A stretch of 57,812 nt of DNA, from positions 62,674 through 120,485 of the forward strand of contig NZ_JAIBNX010000002.1 of the NCBI RefSeq assembly GCF_026130045.1, written 5' to 3'. The DNA is from Micromonospora sp. CPCC 205371. Its GTDB lineage: Bacteria; Actinomycetota; Actinomycetes; Mycobacteriales; Micromonosporaceae. The notes beneath the pieces were generated by a model. It was not told the DNA's origin and made no database searches. It saw nothing but the letters and a program-made list of their open reading frames with translations. The first letter of the stretch is position 1. Every line of letters starts with the position of its first letter. A program made the position numbers and the translations under genes. Shown one piece after another: positions 8,701 to 17,252 of the stretch.

Positions 8701-8717
8701 GAGATACAGCGTACGGT
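8683..8717. promoter_or_regulatory. TetR operator, 15-bp inverted repeat
   Basis: ACCGTACGGTGTATC (8683-8697) and GATACAGCGTACGGT (8703-8717) are complementary at 14 of 15 positions around a 5-nt spacer that contains the tetR start codon. The right arm ends 13 bp before the ABC ATPase start. Its location and symmetry make it the likely operator for the divergent pair. Confidence 0.8.
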
Positions 8718-8730
8718 AAAGGAGAGGACG

Positions 8731-9702
8731 ATGGAAGAATCGATCATTTATACGAAAGCCCTGCGGAAGCAGTACGGGGACGTCGTGGCGCTGACCGGCC
8801 TAGACCTGGCCATTCCGCCGAATCTGGTCTATGGCCTGCTCGGCCCGAATGGTGCCGGCAAGAGCACCACCGTGCGCATCCTAAGCACGCTGACCAGGCC
8901 CAGCGGCGGGCAGGCTGTCGTCGGCGGATTCGACGTGGCCCGGGAGCCGGGAGAAGTTCGGAAGGTGATCGGCCTGGCCGGTCAGGACGCCACGCTCGAC
9001 GACAAACTGACGGCCAGGGAAAACCTGCGGATCTTCGGCCGCCTGTCGCGGCTGGGCTCGCGCAGGGCCCGGCGGCGCGCGGAGGAACTGCTCGAACGGT
9101 TCGGCCTCGCCCACGCCGGCAATCGGCTGGCCGGCACCTATTCCGGCGGCATGCGCCGCCGGCTAGACCTGATCGCCAGCCTGTTGCGTGCCCCCGCGGT
9201 GCTCTTCCTCGACGAGCCCACCACGGGGCTCGACGTCCGGAGTCGCATGGAGATCTGGGACACCGTCCGCGAGTTGGTCGCCGATGGCACCACGGTCCTG
9301 CTCACCAGCCAGTATCTGGAGGAGGTGGACCAACTCGCCTCGGCCGTCGGCGTGATCGACCACGGCCAGCTGATAGCCGAAGGCAGCCCGGCCCAGCTCA
9401 AGTCGCGGATCGGAAGCCATATCGACGTCGTGGTGGAGTCCACGGACCACCTACTGAATGCCATGGCGGTGCTGGAAAGGCTCACCGGTCACCGCCCGGA
9501 GGTCGACGGATCGCACATCGCCGTCGCCGCGGTGGATCCGGTGCCGTCCCTGCCGCAGATCGTGCGTGAACTCGACGCGTCCGGCGCCGTGATCCGCGAT
9601 GTCGGGATACGCGAGCCGAGCCTCGATGACGTCTTTCTCTCTCTGACCGGCAAGACCGTTGACCCGGCGAAGCCGGTTGAAGCACCGGCGGCAGTGGCAT
9701 GA
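8731..9702 (+). CDS. ABC transporter ATP-binding protein, DrrA-like
   Basis: 323 residues from the ATG at 8731, preceded by GGAGAGG. It has Walker A GPNGAGKST, Q-loop region GLAGQDATLDDKLTARENL, signature YSGGMRRRLDL, Walker B VLFLDEPTTGLD and the H-loop position as Gln (LLTSQYLEE), as in many DrrA proteins. The DrrA-type C-terminal extension (about 230-323) is present. It powers the membrane protein encoded immediately downstream (4-bp ATGA overlap). The pair probably exports a hydrophobic compound under the adjacent TetR. Confidence 0.92.
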   Translation: MEESIIYTKALRKQYGDVVALTGLDLAIPPNLVYGLLGPNGAGKSTTVRILSTLTRPSGGQAVVGGFDVAREPGEVRKVIGLAGQDATLDDKLTARENLRIFGRLSRLGSRRARRRAEELLERFGLAHAGNRLAGTYSGGMRRRLDLIASLLRAPAVLFLDEPTTGLDVRSRMEIWDTVRELVADGTTVLLTSQYLEEVDQLASAVGVIDHGQLIAEGSPAQLKSRIGSHIDVVVESTDHLLNAMAVLERLTGHRPEVDGSHIAVAAVDPVPSLPQIVRELDASGAVIRDVGIREPSLDDVFLSLTGKTVDPAKPVEAPAAVA

Positions 9703-10484
9703 ATGTCATCATCGACGGCTGGGCTCTGACCCAGCGAAACCTCCTGCGGTTGCGCCACGAACCCGGAACCCTGCTCACCATAATGCTGATGCCGACCGTG
9801 TTCGTGGTGCTGTTCGGATTCGTGTTCGGCAGTGCGATCGGCATACCGGGCTCCTCGAACTACCGCGAATACATGATGCCGGGGATGTTCGTGCTGGGCG
9901 CCGGAACCGCGCTGTCCTCGGCGATGGTGGACGTCGCGATGGACCAGGCGCGTGGGGTGATGGACCGCCTCCGCTCATTACCGACCAATCGCGTGTCCGT
10001 GCCGCTCGGCCAGAGCGGCGCGGAGGGAATCATCGGAGCGTACGGACTGGTGGTCCTGATGGTGTACGGGCTGATCGTCGGCTGGAGGCCGCACAACGGC
10101 ATTGGGCAGACGTTGGCCGGTATCGGCCTGCTTCTGCTGTTCCGATACACGCTGGCGTGGGTCGGTACCTACCTCGGACTGGCGATCCGTTCGGCGTCCA
10201 CCGCGGCCAACCTGGCGCCGTTGACGCTGCCGCTCACCATGGTGTCCAACGCGTTCGTGCCCACCGACGGGATGCCATTCTGGCTACGGACGATCTGTGA
10301 ATGGAACCCGCTCAGCGCGTTGGCGACGGCGACCCGGTCATTGTTCGGCAATCCCGGCGCCCCCGGGCCGGACGCCGCGTGGCCGCTGACCCATCCGGTG
10401 GCCGCGAGCCTATTGTGGGCCGGCCTGCTGTTGGCGATCTTCGTACCGCTCTCGGCGCGCCGCTTCGCCCGAGCGGGACTGTAG
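9699..10484 (+). CDS. ABC-2 type permease, DrrB-like
   Basis: 261 residues with about six membrane segments. It shows the ABC2_membrane family pattern: TLLTIMLMPTVFVVLFGFVFG at the first helix, then the MMPGMFVLG segment, the VMDRLRSLPTNRVSVPLGQ coupling region, and PLTMVSNAFVPTDGMPFWLRTICEWNPLS near the end. The start overlaps the ATPase stop. It forms the efflux channel with the preceding ATPase. Confidence 0.92.
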   Translation: MNVIIDGWALTQRNLLRLRHEPGTLLTIMLMPTVFVVLFGFVFGSAIGIPGSSNYREYMMPGMFVLGAGTALSSAMVDVAMDQARGVMDRLRSLPTNRVSVPLGQSGAEGIIGAYGLVVLMVYGLIVGWRPHNGIGQTLAGIGLLLLFRYTLAWVGTYLGLAIRSASTAANLAPLTLPLTMVSNAFVPTDGMPFWLRTICEWNPLSALATATRSLFGNPGAPGPDAAWPLTHPVAASLLWAGLLLAIFVPLSARRFARAGL

Positions 10485-10729
10485 ACGACGGCGGGGCCGC
10501 ATATGCGCCCATCTGATCTCGATGAACTACCTTCGGGTAGCGTCGCCTGCGCCAAGCGCCCGACCTCACCCGCGTTGCGGTTGCCGAAGGCCGGTCCGGC
10601 GAGACGCTCTCGCTGGATGCGCTACCCGAGGAGGTCCTGGGTCCGCTGTGAGCAACCGGGAGCCTGGAACTCGGTGGTGCGCCGCGGCCTGACGTGGCAG
10701 CGTAGTCGGCCGACCGACGGGAGACGATC
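10485..10729 (+). other. Interval with a possible small gene remnant
   Basis: No complete gene is convincing here. One frame ends RVAVAEGRSGETLSLDALPEE-VLGPL-stop at about 10650, which reads like a real protein C-terminus, but it is blocked upstream by an in-frame TAG and has no start. It may be debris from a deleted gene. The 3' part of the interval is the leader of the kinase-like gene. Confidence 0.3.
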
Positions 10730-11707
10730 ATGACACGGGCGTTCCTCCAGCCAAACGATCTGCACGGCTTGGTAGCGGAACAGTTCGGGGCGGACCGGCG
10801 GCTTAGTTCGCTGGAGCGGCTGACCGGAGGCAGCAAGAAGGGGGTCTACCGGCTTGGTCTGAACGACCAGACAACCATGATGCTGTACGTCTGGGCGCCG
10901 CACGAAAACTATTGGCCAGCAGCGGCGGCGGTCCCGGACGACCCGTTCACCGATGCGTCGGGCGCTGAATTGTTCGCTGCTAGCCACGCGGCGCTCCTCG
11001 CCGCAGGCGTGCGTGTCCCACAACTGATGATGTTCGACCGTGACCGCCGCTACCTCGACGCCGACATCGCGTTGGTCGAAGACGCCGGAGCTCTGCGGCT
11101 GGAGGCATTACTGGAACGGGACCGCGCCGCGGCCGACGCGCCGCTATCCGCCCTCGGCGACGCGTTGCGCCAGATGCACACCACGTTCGGCGCGCACTAC
11201 GGCAAGCTCGCCGCCATCGCCCGTGGCGAAGCGTCCCAGACGCGACGCACCGAGGACATCATCGTCGACCGGGCGCTCGGACACCTTGACGCCGCGGCGG
11301 CCCGCGACGACCGCCTGGCCGACGCGCATCACCAGATCGTCGCCCACGTGCGGCTTCTGCGCGGCGCAATCGCACCCCGTGAAGAATACGGACTGGTGCA
11401 CGGCGAACTTGGCCCGGATCACGTACTCGTCACCGCGGCCGGCGAGGCCGTCATCATCGACTTCGAGGGCCTGGCCTACTTCGACGTCGAATGGGACCAC
11501 GCCTGGCTGCAGATGCGCTTCGGTGACACGTACCCAGCACTCCGTCCGGTCGAACTCGATCTCGACCGGCTGGAGCTCTACCGGTACGCGCAGACCCTGT
11601 CCCTGATCGACGGACCGCTACGCATCGCGGACACCGACTTCCCGGATCGGCAGTGGATGCTGGACCTGGCAGAGTGGAACATCACCAAGGCGCTTACCGC
11701 GATCTGA
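10730..11707 (+). CDS. Aminoglycoside phosphotransferase (APH)-fold kinase-like protein
   Basis: 325 residues with a GGGAGACG ribosome site. The N-lobe has LTGGSKKGVYRLGL (nucleotide loop), and LYVW is a candidate for the ATP-lysine strand, although the Lys itself is not obvious. The C-lobe has LVHGELGPDHVLV at the Brenner-motif position and IIDFEGLAYFD at the DFG-like position. HGELGPDHV instead of HGDxxxxN is common in one actinobacterial APH subgroup. The substrate is unknown; this subgroup is not usually tied to antibiotic resistance. Confidence 0.8.
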   Translation: MTRAFLQPNDLHGLVAEQFGADRRLSSLERLTGGSKKGVYRLGLNDQTTMMLYVWAPHENYWPAAAAVPDDPFTDASGAELFAASHAALLAAGVRVPQLMMFDRDRRYLDADIALVEDAGALRLEALLERDRAAADAPLSALGDALRQMHTTFGAHYGKLAAIARGEASQTRRTEDIIVDRALGHLDAAAARDDRLADAHHQIVAHVRLLRGAIAPREEYGLVHGELGPDHVLVTAAGEAVIIDFEGLAYFDVEWDHAWLQMRFGDTYPALRPVELDLDRLELYRYAQTLSLIDGPLRIADTDFPDRQWMLDLAEWNITKALTAI

Positions 11708-11775
11708 CGTCTGCTCCTCCTACGCCAGAGGGCGGTCCGTCCGGATGGAAACCGCGCCCGTGCGGAGGGTTAACC

Positions 11776-12540
11776 ATGATCAGACGGCTCCTGGTGGGAT
11801 CGGTCGCGTTCCTGGCCGCCACGACCGTGGCGGCGAGCGCGTGCTCGACGCCCGGCGGCACAAAGCCGGCGGACACGGCACCACCGTCATCAGCCGCACC
11901 AGACAAGGCTTACCGCGAGGTCGAGTTCACCACGCGCGACGGCGAGCGGCGCAAAGGACGCTTGTTCGGCAACGGCACGACGGCAGTCGTCCTATCCCAC
12001 ATGGGTAGCCCAGGCGCCAGCCAGGACGACTGGACGACGTTCGCGGAGGAACTCGCCCGTCGTGGATACCAGGCCCTGACGTACGAACGCCGCACTACCT
12101 TCGGGGAGGTCTGGCAGGACGTGCTCGGCGCCGCGGACCACATGCGGGGCGCCGGCGCTGATCGCGTCATCGCCGCCGGCGCCAGCATCGGAGCGATGGC
12201 GTCACTGTACGCGGCCAGCCAACCGGACAACGGCCTCCACGGCGTGGTCTGGTTGGCCGGCGTCATCCGGAACCGGCACTACGACTTCCAACAGGCCGAT
12301 GTCGCGGCGATCGCCTGCCCCACCATTTACATCTCCGGCGACAAGGACGCCTATCTCGCCGCGGACGACGCGCGGAAGCTGCACACCTGGACGAAGAACA
12401 CCAGCCAGCTCCTCATCCTCCCAAGCACGCGCCACGGCACCGAGATCCTGACCCAGGGCGATCCCAGCAGCGCCCCACTGACGAAAGCAATGAGCGACTT
12501 CATCGGGCGTGTGTCCAATGGCCGCGGCCCCGCCTGCTGA
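11776..12540 (+). CDS. Alpha/beta-hydrolase lipoprotein (dienelactone hydrolase-like)
   Basis: 254 residues from the ATG at 11776, with a GGAGGG site about 8 bp upstream. A signal peptide ends in the lipobox AASAC, so the protein is probably lipid-anchored outside the membrane. The hydrolase core has AVVLSHMGSPG, then GASIGAMAS with the nucleophile Ser, ISGDKDAYLA with a candidate acid, and STRHGTEI with the His. The substrate is unknown. It stands alone after the APH-like gene. Confidence 0.85.
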   Translation: MIRRLLVGSVAFLAATTVAASACSTPGGTKPADTAPPSSAAPDKAYREVEFTTRDGERRKGRLFGNGTTAVVLSHMGSPGASQDDWTTFAEELARRGYQALTYERRTTFGEVWQDVLGAADHMRGAGADRVIAAGASIGAMASLYAASQPDNGLHGVVWLAGVIRNRHYDFQQADVAAIACPTIYISGDKDAYLAADDARKLHTWTKNTSQLLILPSTRHGTEILTQGDPSSAPLTKAMSDFIGRVSNGRGPAC

Positions 12541-12567
12541 GACACCACCCGTGAGCGAAGGACGGGG

Positions 12568-13632
12568 CTAGGAGTCTGCCAACCATGCCAGCAAGCGGCC
12601 ACGCGACCAGCAGCGGCCGATGGCTTCGGCGCGCAGAGCCGATCCGTCGAACACCGCCAGACCGATGATGCTGTGGCCAGAGGCGCGGCGATCGCCAAGC
12701 GTCGGTATCGTCGGCGCGACTCCGACCCCCTCCACGGACACCCACGCCACTGCCCGGCCGGCCGACGCTTCGTCGAGGCGGTGCAGGAAGCGTAGGCGGC
12801 TCTCGAGCGGAAACCGCGACAGCGCCCACGTCGTCGTGACAACAGGCAAGACGTCCGCGGGCACGCGGGCTAAAGCGTCGGGCATCACCTCGACGGCGTC
12901 ACCTCGCACCAGCTGCGGAGGCGCCGTCGCGGCCAACGCCATCTCCGCTTCGAGCCTCGCGGCCCGTTCCGGCTGATCCGGCCACAGACAGGCGCGCAAC
13001 CATCGGGCGTCATCAGGGTCGGTCACGTCGACCGGATCGAGGTCGACACCGACTCGGGTGACGACCTCGGGCATCGTCCGGGTCGGGATTGGCCGGTCTC
13101 CCACGATCGAGGCTGTCAGCCGCACGGGGGACGACGGATCGCCAAGCGACTGCCCGTTGCTGTAGGTGATGCCAACGCGATCGACATTGAGGTTGAACCC
13201 CGCCGAGCAGCCCACATCGATCAGCCCGACCGCGTTCGCGCCCACCCGGCGCGCCGCCTCGGCAATGGCCGGATACAGCACGGCGTAGCGTCCGGTCTCA
13301 TCGGCGCGGACCTGTCGGCGCCCGGCGATGGCCAGGACCGAGTCGGTCATTCGCAGTAGCGTGTCGATGGCCGCGCCGGCTGCGGCGTCGCCGTTCGCGG
13401 CGGCATACGCCGCGGCGAGCGCCGGGGCGTGTCCGGCGAGGGCGAGGTCGTGCAGCGCGGCGAGGATCACCGTGGGGTGCCGCTTGCGCGCTGGCGCCGC
13501 CTCGATGGCGCGCAGCGCCACGTGGGACTCACTCATGGCGACAGCGACACGCTCGTATAGGGGCGAGGTTCCGGCGGCGTCGACCTCACCGAAGTTTCGG
13601 TACACCTGGGCGAGTGTGCGGGCCCTACCCAC
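12568..13632 (-). CDS. DUF2332 family protein
   Basis: 354 residues from a GTG at 13632 that overlaps the tetR stop (GTGGGTAG), so translation is coupled to tetR. The family start pattern is present (TLAQVYRNFGEVDAAGTSPLYERVA). Mid-protein elements are VGLIDVGCSAGFNLNVDRV, resembling a SAM-binding Gly-rich loop, and DLDPVDVTDPDDARWLRACLWPDQPER. The fold looks methyltransferase-like and the function is unknown. A longer open frame to 14577 only overlaps tetR and noncoding DNA. Confidence 0.85.
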   Translation of the reverse strand: MGRARTLAQVYRNFGEVDAAGTSPLYERVAVAMSESHVALRAIEAAPARKRHPTVILAALHDLALAGHAPALAAAYAAANGDAAAGAAIDTLLRMTDSVLAIAGRRQVRADETGRYAVLYPAIAEAARRVGANAVGLIDVGCSAGFNLNVDRVGITYSNGQSLGDPSSPVRLTASIVGDRPIPTRTMPEVVTRVGVDLDPVDVTDPDDARWLRACLWPDQPERAARLEAEMALAATAPPQLVRGDAVEVMPDALARVPADVLPVVTTTWALSRFPLESRLRFLHRLDEASAGRAVAWVSVEGVGVAPTIPTLGDRRASGHSIIGLAVFDGSALRAEAIGRCWSRGRLLAWLADS

Positions 13633-14251
13633 GGTGGTTCGAGGTGGGGCGGAGGCCATTGATGACGGCGTCGACCACCGTTCTGAGTTGGTCGCGCAGG
13701 ATCGCCGTAGTGGTGTCTTGGCCGGCGGCCCACCGGATGAGGGCGCCGATGTAGGCATCGAGCAGCACTCGACCGGCGCTGCCGGGATCGATGTCGCCTC
13801 GTAGCTGTCCGAGGGCTTGGGCGTCGCGGACGGTGTCAGCGAAGACCTCGGCGGTGGCGAAGGCGTCGGGGAACAGTGGGCCGCCCGCCTGGACCCACGC
13901 TCGGGTGAGCGCCTGGTTGCCGGCGGTGTCGGTGTCGAAGGCGTCGCAGAGATTGGTGAAGACGCGGTGGAGCCGATCCGCCACGTCGGCGGCTTGGGGC
14001 TGCTCGCGGGCCAGCAGCTCCACGACGGCGGCTCTGCGGTGTTCCACCAGGGCGAGCAGGAGTTCGTCCTTGCGGGGGAAGTAGTTGAAGGCGGTCGCCC
14101 GGGATACGTCCGCGTGGGCGGCGATGTCCTCCATGGTGGTCCCGTCGTAGCCGCGTTCGGCGAAGAGGGCTTGCGCCGCGGTGAGGAGCCGTTCGCGGGT
14201 GGCGCGCTGTTTGCGCTCCCGCATGGTTGGTGCGCGGTTCTCCGTTGACAC
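13625..14251 (-). CDS. TetR/AcrR-family transcriptional regulator
   Basis: 208 residues. The HTH reads RERLLTAAQALFAERGYDGTTMEDIAAHADVSRATAFNYFPRKDELLLAL, a typical AcrR-type domain. The C-terminal ligand domain is about 140 residues. It is divergent from a serine hydrolase gene at 14351 and translationally coupled to the DUF2332 gene downstream. Palindromes in the 99-bp divergent region suggest that it regulates itself and the hydrolase. An internal ATG at about 14224 is an alternative start. Confidence 0.9.
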   Translation of the reverse strand: MSTENRAPTMRERKQRATRERLLTAAQALFAERGYDGTTMEDIAAHADVSRATAFNYFPRKDELLLALVEHRRAAVVELLAREQPQAADVADRLHRVFTNLCDAFDTDTAGNQALTRAWVQAGGPLFPDAFATAEVFADTVRDAQALGQLRGDIDPGSAGRVLLDAYIGALIRWAAGQDTTTAILRDQLRTVVDAVINGLRPTSNHRG

Positions 14252-14271
14252 GTTCTGGACTCCGGTCTATG

Positions 14272-14297
14272 TTTGGACTGCGATCCAAATCTAGATT
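14272..14297. promoter_or_regulatory. Palindromes in the tetR/serine hydrolase promoter region
   Basis: TTTGGA (14272-14277) and TCCAAA (14284-14289) form an inverted repeat with a 6-nt spacer. They run directly into the perfect 10-bp palindrome AATCTAGATT (14288-14297). The AT-rich segment stands out from the flanking GC-rich DNA and is the likely promoter-operator of the divergent pair. Confidence 0.6.
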
Positions 14298-14350
14298 GTG
14301 ATCTATTAATGGACGCAAGTCTACCAAGCATCGAGGGATGGGGAGACACC

Positions 14351-15463
14351 ATGGCAACGACACGCGTCCCAGGATCCAACCGCGACGCGGTGCAGCAGAT
14401 ACTCGACGATGCAGTGTCTTCGGGCGCGACACCGGGCATCGTGACCGAGGTCCGCAAGGGCGGCTCCCGCTGGTTCGCGTCTGCCGGCAAAGCCGACATC
14501 AGCACCGGCCGCGCGCGCAAACCCAACGAGTTGTTCCGGATCGGCAGTGCCGCCAAGGCGTTCACCGCGGCCACCACGCTGAAGCTGGTTGGCGAGGGCC
14601 TGCTCAGCCTCGACGATACGGTGGAGAAGTGGCTGCCCGGCTTGCTCGACGACAGTCACTACGACGGCGACAAGATCACGTTGCGCCAGTTGCTGAACCA
14701 GACCAGCGGCATCTTCAACTTCAGCATGGACCCAGAGTTCTATGCCAGTGGCCAAGGCGAGGCATGGTACGAACGCCGCTTCCAAATCTTCACGCCCGAA
14801 GAGCTGGTGCGGATCGCTCTGCGGCATCCGCCCTACAACGCGCCCGGCGAGGCGTTCCGGTACTCCAACACTCAGTACTTCCTCGCCGCGATGATGGTTG
14901 AGAAGGCCACGGGTGAGCCGTACGGCAATGTGCTTGATCGGCTCCTCCTGCGGCCGCTGGACCTGACCGGGACGTCGTTACCCACCACACAGACGGTCAT
15001 CCCCGGCCCGCATCCGGTGCACTACTCCAGGCTGGAACTGCACGACCCAGCGGCATCGCTGCGCGATGCGACCGAGTCGAACGAGACAACCGCCTGGAGC
15101 GCGGGCGGCATGATCTCCACGACCGGCGACCTACTCACGTTCTTCTCGGCGCTGTTCTCAGGTCAGATCCTCAAGCCGGCGCAGATGAAGGAGATGTTTA
15201 CGACCGTGTCGACCGACGGCGCTGGGTGGTTACCCCAGACTCGTTACGGGCTCGGTGTGTGGGTCGAGCAGAAGCTAGACAGCGGCGTGCGCGTATGGGG
15301 CAACGGCGGCGCCGACTACGGCACTTTCACCCTCGTCATGGGCAGCCGCGACGGCAGGCATATGGTCGCCAGCCACGTAAACACCGACTTCTCCCCCGAA
15401 GCCTATGCGGCGTTCCTGGCCATCCTCGACATCGAGTTCGACAGCGGCCGGCACGCCAATTGA
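14351..15463 (+). CDS. Serine hydrolase of the beta-lactamase / D-Ala-D-Ala carboxypeptidase fold
   Basis: 370 residues from the ATG at 14351, preceded by GGGGAGA. It has the catalytic SxxK tetrad (Ser66-Ala-Ala-Lys69 in RIGSAAKAF), the second motif Y171-S-N (FRYSNTQYF), and a third-motif region GNGGADYGTF in place of KTG/HTG. No signal peptide is apparent from this start, which points to a cytoplasmic esterase or peptidase rather than a penicillin-binding protein. An in-frame ATG at 14309 would add 14 residues. It is probably controlled by the divergent TetR. Confidence 0.88.
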   Translation: MATTRVPGSNRDAVQQILDDAVSSGATPGIVTEVRKGGSRWFASAGKADISTGRARKPNELFRIGSAAKAFTAATTLKLVGEGLLSLDDTVEKWLPGLLDDSHYDGDKITLRQLLNQTSGIFNFSMDPEFYASGQGEAWYERRFQIFTPEELVRIALRHPPYNAPGEAFRYSNTQYFLAAMMVEKATGEPYGNVLDRLLLRPLDLTGTSLPTTQTVIPGPHPVHYSRLELHDPAASLRDATESNETTAWSAGGMISTTGDLLTFFSALFSGQILKPAQMKEMFTTVSTDGAGWLPQTRYGLGVWVEQKLDSGVRVWGNGGADYGTFTLVMGSRDGRHMVASHVNTDFSPEAYAAFLAILDIEFDSGRHAN

Positions 15464-15472
15464 CCACTTACC

Positions 15473-16348
15473 TCACGGCGACAAGGTTCGACCGAGGAAG
15501 TCGCGCATCAGGGCGACCACCTCGTCGAGATGGGTCTCCAGCAGCCAGTGTCCACCGTCGAGCAGATGCAGTTCGGCGTCGGGCAGGTCGCGCCGGTACG
15601 CTTCAGCGGCCCCCGCGGGCATGTACCCATCGTGCGGGCCCCAGACGATCAGCGTGGGTGGCTGGTGCTCACGCAGGTACTTCTGTTGGCGCGGAAACCA
15701 ATCGACCGTGGTGCGCTGATCGGCGAGCAGGTGAACCAGGTTGTCTGGGCCGGGTGGCCGGCCAACCTGGGCCCAGGACAACGTCCACAGGTCCGGACTG
15801 ATGCGGTCGGCGATCGTTTCCGGGACCTCGCCGACGAACTCATCCCGGAACCCCGCCTCCGACACGTGCTCGGCGACCGGCGCCAGTGCCTGCGGGCTCG
15901 GGTCGGCCCACATCCGCTTGAGCGGCTCGTACTTCGGACCGTGCTGATCCTCATAGATGTCGCCATTCTGAATGACCAGCGCGGCGACCCGTTCGGGCGC
16001 GCTCATCGCGAGCCGCAGCCCGAATTGTGAGCCGTAATCCTGCAGATAAATGGCGTACCGGGTCAGGCCGAGCACGACCGTGAACCGCGCCAGAAACTCG
16101 GCGTACGCGTCGAACGTGTACGCGAACCGCCGCCGGTCGGCTCGGGTGTAGCCAAATCCCGGCAGGTCTGGCGCCACCAGACGCCACCGGTCACCGAGCC
16201 TGGGCATGAGGTTGCGGAACTGGAACGACGACGACGGATAGCCGTGCGGTAACAACACCACTGGCGCGCCCGGCGGGCCGGCCTCCCGGTAGAAGGTCGC
16301 AATGCCGTCGACGTCTACGGTGCGATGGGCAACCGGAGCGTTGATCAT
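15473..16348 (-). CDS. Alpha/beta hydrolase, haloalkane dehalogenase/epoxide hydrolase-like
   Basis: 291 residues (MINAPVAHRTVDVDG). The oxyanion element is VLLPHGYPSSSFQFRNLMPRL. The nucleophile elbow YLQDYGSQFGLRL has Asp rather than Ser, as in dehalogenases and epoxide hydrolases. A cap domain (about 130-215) follows, then IVWGPHDGYMP and LDGGHWLLETH with the catalytic His. The Asp nucleophile is read from the alignment pattern and the substrate is not known. It converges on the serine hydrolase gene with a 9-bp gap. Confidence 0.85.
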   Translation of the reverse strand: MINAPVAHRTVDVDGIATFYREAGPPGAPVVLLPHGYPSSSFQFRNLMPRLGDRWRLVAPDLPGFGYTRADRRRFAYTFDAYAEFLARFTVVLGLTRYAIYLQDYGSQFGLRLAMSAPERVAALVIQNGDIYEDQHGPKYEPLKRMWADPSPQALAPVAEHVSEAGFRDEFVGEVPETIADRISPDLWTLSWAQVGRPPGPDNLVHLLADQRTTVDWFPRQQKYLREHQPPTLIVWGPHDGYMPAGAAEAYRRDLPDAELHLLDGGHWLLETHLDEVVALMRDFLGRTLSP

Positions 16349-16460
16349 AAGGTTGCTGTCTCCACCGCGCCGACGGATAAACCGTTCCGGCCTGGATGCC
16401 CTCATAGGTGAAGTGCGCGGAGGACGCCCGTGCGGGTGAACCAGTGGCTTGTCGCGCGAG

Positions 16461-16790
16461 CTAGGTGCCTGGTGCCTGGCGGCGTTGGAGGCGCGCGTTG
16501 ATTTCGAGGGCTTCGGCGAGTTGGTCTTCGAGGATGACGATGCGGCAGGCGGCCTCGATGCCGGTGCCTTGGTCGGCGATCTCACGAACCCGGGCGGCCA
16601 AGCGCAGTTGGTACCGGCTGTAGCGGCGGTGTCCGCCGCTGGATCGGGTGGGTTCGAACAGGCGCGCCTGCTCCACCGCGCGCAGGAATCCTGGGGTGGC
16701 GCCGATCATCTCCGCGGCCCGGCCCATGGTGTATGCGGGGTAGTGCTCGTCTTCAAACTTGTCAGTCGAACCATTGTGGCTAGAGGTCAT
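16461..16790 (-). CDS. Small MerR-family regulator (HspR-like HTH)
   Basis: 109 residues from the ATG at 16790, preceded by GGAAAGG. A single MerR winged helix is present: YTMGRAAEMIGATPGFLRAVEQARLFEPTRS, then GGHRRYSRYQL as wing 1. A short C-terminal coiled coil (AACRIVILEDQLAEALEINARLQ) replaces an effector domain, so it probably does not sense a ligand directly. The hydrolase gene lies 112 bp downstream on the same strand. An 11-bp perfect stem-loop sits in its leader. Confidence 0.85.
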   Translation of the reverse strand: MTSSHNGSTDKFEDEHYPAYTMGRAAEMIGATPGFLRAVEQARLFEPTRSSGGHRRYSRYQLRLAARVREIADQGTGIEAACRIVILEDQLAEALEINARLQRRQAPGT

Positions 16791-16814
16791 AAACACCTTT
16801 CCGGAAACGCGTGT

Positions 16815-16847
16815 GAGGATCCCGGTGCCGATGGCGCCGGGATCCTC
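16815..16847 (-). promoter_or_regulatory. Large stem-loop in the merR leader
   Basis: GAGGATCCCGG (16815-16825) and CCGGGATCCTC (16837-16847) are perfectly complementary over 11 bp with an 11-nt loop, ending 25 nt before the merR start codon. No U-tract follows. It could be a long operator palindrome for the MerR dimer or an RNA structure affecting translation. Confidence 0.55.
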
Positions 16848-17252
16848 GGAGAGTGTTTCGTCCATACCGTTACCGGCTGGATGTGGCTGCGGACCACCTT
16901 CCGTTCGCGGAGGTCTGCAGCTCCTGCCTGGCTGTGTTACGCCGGGCAGGGATCCGATGGCATTCACTCCTCTCGTCGTACGCACCGCTTCAGCGGCTGG
17001 GACGGATGTGGGCCCGGGTCCGGCCCGCGAGCCCACTCACTTTCGTGAGCTGACGTGGCCGGACCGCTCGAGCCGTTTACCTGTGCGCCAGGTCGGCTGT
17101 CGCACCCGCTGGATCTCTCTTCGCAACACCCGGAACCATACACACGCCGACACGGCATGTCTACCTTCGCGGAAGAAGATTTCCTCGTGTCGGCTGCGAT
17201 GGATTAGCCCGCGTGTCATGCGCCGCCGCGCGAGAGGGCTAGGTTCGATGTC
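16848..17252. other. Intergenic region without a recognisable gene
   Basis: Open frames here are Arg/Pro-rich with no family resemblance on either strand. A small hairpin CTCAC-TTTC-GTGAG is present near 17036-17049. It contains the promoters of the merR gene and of the small protein at 17253, but I see no clear -10/-35 pair. Confidence 0.5.

Noticed and set aside
10730-11707. Antibiotic-resistance phosphotransferase
   Set aside because: The APH fold is clear, but the HGELGPDHV motif belongs to a broad actinobacterial subgroup not tied to resistance, and no resistance context is present.
12568-14577. 669-residue reading of the DUF2332 frame
   Set aside because: The part beyond 13632 overlaps tetR and the divergent promoter and translates to Pro/Ser-rich noise. 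The GTG at 13632 matches the family start.
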